Source of the DNA: Galeopsis tetrahit
Taxonomy: Eukaryota; Streptophyta; Magnoliopsida; Lamiales; Lamiaceae
Direction: 5' to 3'
Length of the DNA stretch: 64,000 nt
NCBI GenBank assembly: GCA_963675135.1
Contig: OY776133.1
Span: forward strand, 39,401,494-39,465,493
This document shows, piece by piece, positions 33,374 through 43,632 of this stretch. Numbering within the stretch: the first letter of the stretch is position 1; every line of letters starts with the position of its first letter. The notes under the pieces were generated by a model. The model ran no database searches and was not told where the DNA came from. It saw only the letters and a program-made list of their open reading frames with translations. Made by a program: the position numbers and the translations under genes.

Positions 33374-35060
33374 TAATCATCTCAAGGAAGAACCGTCCGG
33401 CATAGGACGTTAAAAATAACGCTTCTTGGGAGACAACCCAAGGTTTTATTGCTTTCATGTTTTTATTTCTTTGATTGTTTTGATAGCTTGGTTTCTTTGT
33501 AGGTATGGATGAGGAGCATTGTGGACACCATATCTTGGAGAATGAAGAAGAAGCAAAGCCAACTTTGGAAAGAGAGAGCAAGTGGTGCAATGGTGATCTT
33601 TGAAGAGCATTGGATGTGCAAGGAGGGAGGTAACAACTTGTAGCCCCAAACTTAGAATTTTTACATAGTAAAATTTTAAGTTTGGGGGAGTTCTTTTTCT
33701 TTTATTTTTCTACTAGTTGTTACCCTTGCACCGGTTCGTCATTCTACTTGTGTTACATTTTGCACCGACGCACACTTAGCTTTCATATGCTTATATTGTT
33801 TGAGTTGGTTGTGTTTATTTGTTGGGTAGTGGATTTATGGTGAAATGTGAGCATGGATAATCTTTGGAATACATAGTTGAGTAGTTGTGGTGATGCCTAT
33901 TTGCTTTGAATGTATGCATGATTGGTGATGAGTAGTAGTATCATGTTGTGTTCATATTTGTTGATCTTTGATGGCATGAATGCATGATGCGTTGTTGTTT
34001 GGGGACATTTGATGAATGTGAGAGTCCTATTGAATAAACCGGTGAGAATTGAGCCCTAAATCGAACATGTAATCCGGTTTAGTTCATTTGAGAGTGGATT
34101 AGGTTATTGCTAGTGATCCTAGAACTTGCCTAAGTTCTTGTTTGAAAGCATGATTGTGTGAAACTTTGTGATATGATATAGGCCATCTTGTTCTAAAGAG
34201 TCACTTAGCCAAAATTTCCTAAAACCGAAGTAATCTTCCGTAGTTAGCCCCTTTGAGCTTAATTCCTCATTTTCTTGGCAAACTACAATGTTAACCACTT
34301 AGCCTTTTTGAGCCTTTGATACCTATATCTAGTGGGGGATAAAAGACAAAGTGGAAAAACATGTGCTTGAATATCTTTGGTGAAAGGAGAAATTGGAAAA
34401 GTAGAAAGAAAAAGAGAAAGATGAAAAGAAAATCAATGGAAAAGAAAAGAGGGACAAAGAGCCCCAAAAGCTTGAAAAGAGAAAAAAATGGCTCAAAAAG
34501 ATGAGGTGATGAATGCTTGAAAGAGAAAAGAAAATGAAAAGTGAGGATGGAGTTTGTAAATTTTGAAGGTGAAAGCACAAATTGTAAAACAACAAACTTT
34601 GTCGTCCACTAGAAGAGTCACAACTCCCAAATTCATCCTACCTTATCCAAAGAGCCAATGTTACATCCTTGATTAAGCCCTATTAATCACATTGTTGAAC
34701 ATTTGAGTGTTGTAGAAAGTAGAATGTGGGCAAGCATATGGTGATTGCATAACATAACTTGATTGATGAGTGCATTAATATCCTCAATTTATTTGTGTGT
34801 TTGAGAGAAACACTTTATCATGTGAGTAGAGGACTTGAGCATTTGGATTATGTTTCCATCACAATGTGTTGTGTGTTTGTGCACTCCTTGATCCATGAGT
34901 GTGAATTGCAATAATGAGTCTATGATCTTCATTGAGAAAGCACTTTGAGAAAAGATATCACTACACTTTACTTTTCATGTGTGATTTGCATTGAATATTC
35001 CATTGTGATCATTCCACCCTCATTGCTTTAAGTGCTTAGTTGTTTGAGGACAAACAACAT
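33374..35060. other. Noncoding interior of the Ty3 element
   Basis: No pol domains on either strand. It includes a purine-tract-like TTTAAGTTTGGGGGAGTT at about 33674-33691, a purine-rich block at about 34340-34570 (GAAAAG and AAAGAAAAGA words on the plus strand) and AT-rich parts. The minus-strand open frames over the purine block are composition artefacts. Confidence 0.8.
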
Positions 35061-35061
35061 T

Positions 35062-35078
35062 TTAAGTTTGGGGGGGTT
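35062..35078 (+). other. Polypurine tract
   Basis: AAGTTTGGGGGGGTT directly before the 3' LTR, the usual place for plus-strand priming. Confidence 0.8.
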
Positions 35079-36733
35079 TGATTCGGGTGGAATTTACACA
35101 CTTTAGATGCACATGTGAAGCTCAATTTGATGTTGATTTCATTGATTTATGTGGTGATTATCATTGTTTTGGTCGAAATAAGAGAAAGGTAGTGTTTTGT
35201 CGATTTTGTAGGTAAAACGATGAAATTTGGGAGCAAAGCACATACCACAAGTGATTGGATCGGAAAGAGGAGTGAACCATTGGATCCGGCTCGAAAAATG
35301 GAGTGGAATAGCAAAAGGAATCGAGTCGATCGGAGGTCAGAAGCTCAAGATACGGAGGAACGAAGTTGGAGGACAAAAACGAAGGACGGAGCCAAAACGA
35401 AAGTTTGGCCCGGCCGGGCCACTATACCCGCCCGGGCGGGCGGCACAAATTTTTCGGCCAACATACCCGCCCGGGCGAGCCACTATACCCGCCCGGCCGG
35501 GTGATAAAATATTGAATTTTTGGCCAAAGACGAAGGTTTGGCCCGGCCGGGCCACATTCCCACCCGGCGGGGCCACTTACCCCTGTTCCCAAAATTTTCG
35601 GCCAACATATCCACCCGGGCGAGCAACATTCCCACCCGGCCGGGCCAACCCATTTTCGGTGCCAAACTCATATTTTCTCCATTTTCAAGGGACCAACTTG
35701 CAATTCTTACACCCAAACCCTACCCCAACACTATAAATACCTCCATTCTTAAATTCAAAACCATCTTACCTCTCCTCAAGAAGTCTCACACACAATCACA
35801 CACACTTGGAGGTTTTCATCATCTACTTCTTCAATTCTTCATCAATTCATGCAAGGAGGCCACCATTAGCTTTGGAATTTGATTCCTCACCATACAATAG
35901 TCTAAGCTTTCTTTTCTCTTCACTTTTTATTGCTTTTATCTTAGTTTTATTTGTATTTGGATTATGTTGTTGATTGGCTAGAACACTTTTGGTTCTAGGG
36001 CTATGTTTACACTTTGGATGATGTTTATGAATTAATTTCTTGTTTATTTGGTGGTTGTGTTGCTATTTCTATTTGAATGCTTAACTTTCATTGCAAGACA
36101 TGTTGTCAATGGCCATGATAATGTGTTTTATTTATTATTAATTGAAATTGTATTGAGAGATCTTTTTCATTAATCGTATTTAAGCCTTCGACCCAATATT
36201 ATTGTGAGCTCGAGAGATGATCAATTATTGGGAGGGTATTAGATGATCTTAGGACCCTTTTTGAGGTTTATTATGCATGCTAGGTAGAGATACTAGTTTG
36301 TATGATATTTCTCTTGGATTAATTGGATCGAGAGAACTTTTAATTCATTATTTCGTGATCAACCCTATAGTAATCAACACATCACCACTTAATTAGGCTT
36401 TTGATCATAAATTGACCCCTTAGTGTGACATATGCCTTGGAACCTACCTTTCCTTCTTTGAGTTTCAATCGTTTTCCACCTCGTTTTCTTGAATTGCATG
36501 CTATTTGATCGATTTTACATTACTCTTTTAATAGTTTACTTGTGACACTTGGTAGATAATTTAGGGGTAATCACACTATTCTCATTTAATCGATCGCGTC
36601 TATTTAGAATTCCGTCAACAAAATGCACTTTTATACTATACCTCCTCGTGGGATTGACCTCGTACTTACTTCTCTACGATAGACACCGTATACTTGCGGT
36701 CGTTTATTCTAGTGTTGTAGAATACGTGAATCA
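35079..36733 (+). repeat. 3' LTR, complete
   Basis: 1655 bp. It holds a GC-rich block of palindromic words (CCCGGCCGGG, CCCGCCCGGGCGGGCG) at 35408-35670, then TATAAATA at 35732 and a short AT-rich leader. It ends GTGAATCA at 36733, followed by AACAT. Confidence 0.92.
35732..35739 (+). promoter_or_regulatory. TATA box of the 3' LTR
   Basis: TATAAATA in ACACTATAAATACCTCC, the typical plant LTR promoter context. This stretch is deleted in the 5' LTR, so only the 3' copy could fire, outward into the flank at 36739. Confidence 0.75.
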
Positions 36734-36738
36734 AACAT

Positions 36739-37159
36739 CAGTATGCGATACTAATTGCATTGTGTATATGACAATTGCATTACGTGATATACTTAGAATA
36801 ACAACATAGATCGGTTTATACGTTCGATTTAGGTTTAGATTTCAAAACAACATCTAGCTAATAAACAAAGATTTCATTACCTAGGTACCAAAATGTACAT
36901 TACAATCATATGGAACATCAGTATGTGTTACTAATTGCATTGTGTATATGACAATTGCAGTATCATGAGCATATGTTTAGTTGATATGCATTTAAAATTG
37001 TAGTGTGCGTGTGTAACTGCCTTTAGGTGAATATGTAAAATACCAATATAGAGTAGATTACATATTAGATTAAGATTTAGATTACAAAACTATATATAAT
37101 AAACGACTATTTCATCGTCCACATAAAAAAATTACATTACAAATATATTACTACTATAT
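36739..37159. other. AT-rich flank with a short direct repeat
   Basis: A phrase AACATCAGTATGNGNTACTAATTGC followed by ATTGTGTATATGACAATTGC occurs at 36734 and again at about 36914. No gene. Confidence 0.5.
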
Positions 37160-37900
37160 GTTAATATCTATTTTTTATGAATGGGGAAATGAGACTAGGC
37201 AAAACGTTGTAAGTACATTCGACATCTGGTGCTTCATCTAACCAATCCAAGACATGAAATTCTCTTTTCAGGATATCATAAAAGCAAAATCTGCCACTTG
37301 GATTCTCCTTAAACATGATAAGCGTCTTCAAGTAGTTTAAAAAGCAAATCGGATTGATATTGAACATATACGGTAAACCTTCCTCCTTGAATATTGTTAG
37401 GCTTGACTAGGTACTCCCATTACCGTCATACGTTAATATGTGCATCTAAAGAAAAAACTTACTGACTCCATTTTCTTATGGGCTAAGTTTGCTAGAATAC
37501 ACAATAATACTCGTCTCGTCCAATGCCCGAAAAACTATATGCCATGTCGGAAGAATAAAATTCGGAACATCTATTAATTCATAAGAATAATTCTTCATGT
37601 CATACGATGCCAATTTATAGATTTCACCATCAAATTTAACTTCCCAATGAAATCAACCACCGACGAAAAAACCATTTACAATATGAGGCTTTTCATACGG
37701 ATATAATGGAATAAAGGACCAGGTTTTGGATTATAATAATATAACTTCACCTAATACTGATATCCTTCTAATGACCAAAACCCAGTTATCCTCACTATTT
37801 TAAATTCATTGCATTCACTATCGAATCCTAAACAAAAATAAATCGTTTATTTCGTCCAATATACTCTGATATATTGATTGATGATTTACGCGGACCAACT
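37160..37900 (-). pseudogene. Possible F-box-associated-domain gene remnant
   Basis: On the minus strand, short protein-like pieces lie in order but in different frames: DSECNEFKIVRITGFWSLEG near 37800, a KPHIVNGFFVGG piece with FHWEVKFDGEIYKLASYDMK near 37650, ELIDVPNFILPTWHIVFRAL near 37550, then an open piece with GRFCFYDILKREFHVLDWLD near 37230. An FVNG...HW..... followed by ..A.YD....ELI.VP pattern is characteristic of F-box associated domains, which bind SCF ubiquitin-ligase substrates. No F-box is visible. Many stops and shifts: a pseudogene if the family call is right. Confidence 0.35.
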
Positions 37901-38459
37901 TGCATCTACCATCGTGGTCGATTTTGAGAATTATAGCATTCTCCATTGTTGTCCAAAAAAGAAATACAAGATTGAATATATATCAAACACGAAATATAGA
38001 AAAGTGTAGAACTTGGAAATCAAATGTCTCGAATCTTAATTCTAATTAATCTCTAATAAGTGAAATACCTAAAATATGGAAGGTCATCATCACTGGATTG
38101 ATTTAGAAGATGTATTGATTACCACGAATCGCGCCCTTGTGGAAGGAATGTAACTTACGGAAGGAATGTCAAACAATCCTCTCTTAAATTCCTCAATTTG
38201 GGGTAATTCGCTGAGTATGTAATTAATTGAGTCTTTGAAGACATAAAGGGCATTATAGGATTTTCAATTGCGAAATTGACTTTAATTGTATTATTCATAA
38301 TTTGTGTCTTAAATTGTTTAATGGTCTTATAGAATGACTCTAAATGTAATTATTCCAATGTTGAGTTGTCCTTACTCCGAGGAATAAAAGATATTAATTA
38401 ATTAAAGCATTCAGTAGCTTAAATTAATTGATGGACATTGAATCTTAAACACGGAAAAT
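37901..38459. other. AT-rich noncoding stretch
   Basis: Nothing recognised. Confidence 0.45.
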
Positions 38460-39253
38460 AATAACCGGGAGCCATATTTTGTAATATGGGTTAGGATGGA
38501 TAGTGCAATATTAATTCTATAGTGGAATGAATTAATATTAATGGGTTGGAAAAATATTGTGGCTCAATATTGATTTTTGAGCCCATTGGGAGGTCCAATT
38601 CTAATTCTCCTAAAGGCCCCTAAAGTAGCTCAATAAAAGTCTATTAATTAAGGTAATTAAAAGATAATGATTAATTTTGTTACAAGAAATTAGAGAGCGA
38701 TATTTATAGAAAAAATATATGAAAATAAGAGATTATTTCTATATTATTCCAAGATAAATTGACCGGTCAATATTTCTTCCTTGTAAGAGAATAAAAAATA
38801 GATTCTCTCTTATAAAAGGAGAAGAAAAAATCGGCACTCTTAATCGAACAATACAGAAAAGAGAGATCTGTAATTTTCAAAATTACAGTGTGTGCAACAA
38901 GATAAAATTAATTATTCCTTGAGAGTTAATAGTTCGTGAGATCTCCCACCGGATCAACGGACTAGGAATTAGGGAATACTTGAGAAGGCAATTAGGTTGA
39001 AGTTGTTACTCTTCTCAACGGCATCTTTCCGATTCAAAGGTAAACACGTAATCCCTTAGTTCCGCATGTTTAGGGATTTAATTATTTTACCGTACATTCA
39101 TTACATGAATTAGTTGATTTAATTTGTTTAAATTATAAAATTAGATTTATGATAATTCATATTTAAATTACATCTCAAATAGATCTTTGGTAATTTTAAA
39201 GGAGTCTCAAAGTCAATCCGAGAGTCTCTTGGGTATTGGGATAATTCCCAACG
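38460..39253 (-). mobile_element. Copia LTR, inverted copy of the 4953 family
   Basis: The complement of GGATAATTCCCAAC at about 39239-39252 matches the LTR start at 4953. The homology covers CGTAATCCCTTAGTTCC, GTAATTTTCAAAATTACAG and CTTATAAAAGGAGAAGAAA. This copy has about 150 bp that is missing from the 4953 copy. No target duplication or interior found. Confidence 0.7.
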
Positions 39254-39436
39254 GTGTGTGTATAACCGTGGCCTTTATTTTATCTCCCTTCTCAATTTAT
39301 TCTTTCTATTAACTCCACAATATAATCAAGGCGTGTTTTACTCTAAAAAATTCTCATTTTTTCTCAAAAGTAGCAAAACACATCACTTTCTATTTTTAAC
39401 TGCAATTAGTCAATTTAGTGTAATAATGCAATAAAA
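39254..39436. mobile_element. LTR fragment, same family as the solo LTR at 20474
   Basis: Similar to about 23284-23430 (TCAATTTAT, CTCCACAATAT, GCAATTAGTCAATTTAGTGT). It is cut by the Helitron at 39437 and appears to continue at 41973 with TATATAAAATTA. Confidence 0.6.
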
Positions 39437-41972
39437 TCTCTATATATAAAAGGAGGACGGTGTCTCTCCAGCATGTGCCAAGTGTCAATTTAGAATGTCT
39501 AATATTTCGACACGTGTACATTTTAAATAAAAGTTTGTCATTAAGAGGGGAAAAAAAATAAAAACAGTAACCATTACATCAAGAGTCCTTTCCAATGCCT
39601 ATCTTTATTTCATGAGGAAGTTATACAGTCACTAGGGATGTTGTAAGGGGAGAGGCCGCACTGAATAAAAGATTGTGTTATCCTGTAGTTTTTTCGTGCT
39701 CCCTGTACGAGTGGGGCTGTTCATTGCATTTCAACCATTTTGTAAAGGTACTATTATGTGGTGGGGTCTTTGTAGATTTGTTTTGTTTATGTCTTCCTTT
39801 TGCTTTGGTATGTGGTGCGAAGCTTGCAACACCCATTTTGTTATGGAGCATGTGTTAGATTGTTGTTTGGAAGTCTTGAAAGTAGTAGGGATAATAGATG
39901 GTATGAAGGTAAACAAAAGATGCACAACTAGAAAAACTATGAGGTAAGGCTTGTAAATTTGATTTAATATTTATCTTCTCATTTGAATGTAGAGTATTTA
40001 TCTATGTACTGGATCTCTGCATATGATGATTTTATTTTAATCACTGATTTTTTTTCAGATTTTACAATTCACCCTGAGCAACTGATCATATGAAACGACA
40101 AATGCCACAAATTATATTGCATCAATTAACGTCACTTCCTTTTGTTAATCATTTTGTACTATTCTAAATGTTTTTAGATTCTTTCGAGAGTTTACTCTCA
40201 ATCTTTTTCAATAACATTTATCCATTCTACTAACATGTTTCGTATTTGTTAATAATATTTTTATCCTACCTAGCTAGCTAGATGCCTAAATTATATTCCA
40301 CTAATATATTGACTGTGGTAAAGGTGGTAGGAGTCTAGGAGATAAAGGCTGCAAATGACAAAAAAGGCACCAGTTGAACAAGGTACGTAGTGTTTCCACT
40401 GCATCACTATATATTAAAAAAACAACTTGGAGATGATCACTGTTCATTTGTATGCATATTTAATAATTTAGTTTTTAATGAAAAACATAAAGATAGAGAA
40501 CTCTATAAATTATATACAGAAAAAGAAAGAACAGAGTTTTCGTCTACCATAGTTACTCATTCTGTTATTTTATGTGAATGTGTTCTCGAGATTAAGAAAA
40601 TGCACAAACTCTAAGAATTTTTTTCATCATCTAAAATAGAATAGCTTATCCCCTCAAGACTTACTGAATGATGATAGATTGACTCAGTATAAAAAATGCA
40701 TACCCATATATATATAAATAATTTACGGATTATTAAAATTCTTCAGTAATATTATGTGAATTTCAAAATACAAAAGATATACCTGCCATAAACATGCTAA
40801 ATGAATAAAAAAAAAAAAACCGGAATAAATTTCATTAAAAAATTGAGAAGATTCACGAAATAAAAATGTTAAGTGATCTAGATTCTAAATAAAAATGTTA
40901 AGTGATCTAGATTCTAATAACTTTATTCTACGTATACATTAGCAGAAATAATTAAGTAAACTTATTACATAAAATGCGTTTTGATGAGCTAAAAAAAATC
41001 TTAATGATGAACTATGTTTTTTTTTTTTTTTTTTGCGAAACGAAGTAATTCGAATTGGATAGAGAGAATAGTTCACTGGAAAAACTCCATTATGTTGCCG
41101 ATGAATTGATGAAAATTTTGGTACTTAGACCTCCAACTACATTATACTCCTAAACTGTAGGTGTCGGGTTTGGACTTGAAAACGGTTTGGGTTAAAAATT
41201 GTGATATAATTTTATAAAAATACGTGTGTAGATGTATTATTGAGATAGATTGATATTTGAATTAAAAGGAACTGGATTGGACATGTCCAATTCAAATTCG
41301 AATTAGTCAGACCAAACAATGCCTAAAACTAATCACAACAATAAAAGATAATCACTAAAACTAATCACAAGTTCACAGCCATGGTACAAATGGTGGCCTT
41401 TCAAGTTAACCAAACTAATTTGAACAAACCTTCAATTTAGGGTGTATTTGCAAATTCAAATTGATTAAAATTGATTTTTATAGTAAAATTGAAAGTGAGT
41501 AATGTTTTAAAATTAAACACTTTTAATAATTTTTTTATATGATGTGGTACATGTAAAATAAAACACTTTTTTTTATATAAATTTACAAAAAACACCCTTA
41601 TTACATTGTGGTAAAGATAAAATATTATTTAAATTGTGGGGGCAAAATTGTAAAATTAATTAGTGTAATGATGAGAAGCACTTAGAAACGGTTAAAAGCA
41701 GGGGAAGAGGTAATCACTTAGTTGTGTTTACAAACACTTTAAAAGTAATTCTATTTAAAAAAAAGAAAGTGTTTTTAAACATATAGTAGTGTTTACAAAC
41801 ACTCACTTAATAGTATAAAACAACAGAATGTTTTATTCAACAACGGAATGTTTTATTCATGAGAAAATATATTTTATACAAGTAATACATTTAAAAAACA
41901 CATTTTTCAATATCTTTTAAAGATTCAAAAGAATTTGACAACAGACCCGTACATCGTACGGGCAAAAACTAG
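39437..41972 (+). mobile_element. Helitron, non-autonomous
   Basis: Begins TCTCTATATATAAAAGGAGG and ends CAAAAACTAG, with the hairpin CCCGTAC-ATC-GTACGGG at 41946-41962, 10 bases before the 3' end. It sits between A and T with no target duplication. These are the defining Helitron features. The 2.54-kb interior has no Rep/helicase domain. An open stretch at 39673-39947 is Cys/Phe-rich and not recognised. A 30-bp tandem duplication lies at about 40858-40917. Confidence 0.92.
41946..41962 (+). terminator. Helitron 3' hairpin
   Basis: CCCGTACATCGTACGGG, 7-bp perfect stem with a 3-base loop. In Helitrons this hairpin marks the end of rolling-circle transfer, not transcription termination. Confidence 0.9.
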
Positions 41973-42076
41973 TTATATAAAATTAAGTAAAACTATAAAT
42001 TATGATTCCCCTCTCCCACAATTACTTTCACAGTTTATTTTTTTCGGGACGTCCCACGATTGAAAGAAATAACCTG

Positions 42077-42300
42077 TTTTTTTTTTTAAATTAGCAGCTC
42101 TAATCAACAAGAAGGCCTCCCACCACAATATCAGGAGGGTTGTACCACACTTGTGGACTATCAAAGGTCCCAGCAGCTCTAACAAGTCGGTGAACCATAA
42201 TATTGACATCATGATAGATAAAAACAACTGAACAAGATGGCAAGGGTGGACCATCACAGTGGCTGGGCTGGGCTATAGCCCACCCAGCTTTTATCAACTC
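42077..42300 (-). mobile_element. LINE 3' end fragment
   Basis: Minus strand: SCSVVFIYHDVNIMVHRLVR then a PPDIVVGGLLVD ending with a stop. The HDVN..VHRLVR motif matches the RDxNxxAHxLA motif of LINE RNase H-like domains. The T-run at about 42077-42086 is the complement of the poly-A tail. It duplicates the piece at 1-110. Confidence 0.65.
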
Positions 42301-43632
42301 TTTGGAAAATTATATATATATATTATTTCCGTTTCTAATTAGATTGTTCCCTTGTTATTTCAGTATGTCCCTTTATTAAATTATTCTTTTTATAAAATGA
42401 CAATGCAATAAATTTATTTTTTCAATTATCTCTTTTAAATATTTTAAAATTACATCAAATTTCACTATTTACACACATAAAAACATCTTTTTTTTTAAAA
42501 AATTATTTTTCTCAATTGACTAATACACTCATTTAATTTTATCTCTTATAATATTAATAAACAAACTTAAAATTAAATCATGTGTCAAAGTCAAATGAGC
42601 AATCGAAGGGACAGAGGGAGTAAAAAAAACACTTTACAATCCACCTCAAATTTAATCGAACTTGTGACCTGTTTGTAAAAAAAATAGACACTTTGCCACA
42701 AAGCTATACTAAATTTTTTTAAATTGTTTGAAAAAATACACATATTTGATTATTTAAATAATTAAAATTTTAATTATCCTATAAATTCTTAATTAAATTT
42801 TCAATTCATAAACTTTCACACAATTAAAATGGAAACCCTCCATAAACTTCACTCTCACAATATCCTCAAAACTAAGTTTAATTAAAAAAATACCCCTAAA
42901 AAATCTACTCATTATTACACTTTTATAATATGTTTGTCCATTTACATACGAAAGTAGTTTTAGGACGGAGGAAGTACTAGTTTATATTAAAAGAAAATTT
43001 AAATAAGAAACTAAAAGTTACATGGAGGTGTTTATGATTTAATTAGTATAATAAAATTAATTTAAGTGAAAATTGATAACTCTATATTAAAAAATTCAAG
43101 TTAGATTCAAACAATTAATCTTGATAATATTCTTATGAGTTGAGGGTTACTTGCTAAAAAAAAAAGTAGAAATAGTAACATTTTGAGGCTTTCACATTTA
43201 AATAGTCATATATCACTGCTTATATATAAATCCAATCATTAATCAAAAGCAGAAATATTAATAAATTTTTCATATATATATTCAATATATCCCGGCCCTT
43301 ATTTGAAGTCAAAGCTAGAATAAGTGAAAAGAGACGTATGTTATGTATGAATGTATCTATATATATTAGATGTCCGTTAATGTTTTGTGAAATTTGTGAA
43401 GTATATATATATACTTCACAAATCTTCGATTAAATCTCCTGAGTTCGGCTCCAAATGATTATGGAGTAATTAAAAAACCAATTAAAAAACACAAGAAAGC
43501 TAGTTCAAAACCCATATTACATTATCCCTCAGGACTTCATGTATGTATATCTCGAAACAAAAATTAACTAACGAAAAGAAAAAGAAAAAAAGATTACCAA
43601 ATATAAGTATGTAGTATAAAAAACGAGAAAAC
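42301..43632. repeat. Patchwork copy of segments from 28-3425
   Basis: Pieces matching the left end of the window: 42840-43240 with 1045-1680 (without the Stowaway MITE), 43420-43460 with 127-185, 43475-43505 with about 3385-3425, and 43545-43610 with 2966-3041. The order is not that of the left end, and small gaps separate the matches. Another MITE-like piece may lie at 42330-42620 (CAGAGGGAGTA end). No genes. Confidence 0.75.

Larger units (their letters stand above)
29253..36733 (+). mobile_element. Ty3-type LTR retrotransposon, gag-protease only
   Basis: Complete by its ends: LTRs start TGATTCG and end GTGAATCA, with 5-bp target duplication AACAT at 29248-29252 and 36734-36738. It has a tRNA-Asp primer site at 30575 and a G-rich polypurine tract before 35079. 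The coding part is gag and an aspartic protease (30748-33373), with breaks. There is no reverse transcriptase, RNase H or integrase. About 1.7 kb of noncoding DNA lies between the protease and the 3' LTR. This fits the published TR-GAG type of non-autonomous element. The tRNA-Asp site points to the Athila/Tat branch of Ty3, which would have to supply pol in trans. Confidence 0.93.

Noticed and set aside
34291..34595. Phe/Ser/Leu-rich membrane-like protein on the minus strand
   Set aside because: Complement of a purine-rich noncoding block in the Ty3 interior.
39673..39947. A Helitron-encoded protein
   Set aside because: Two overlapping short frames, no Rep or helicase motif.
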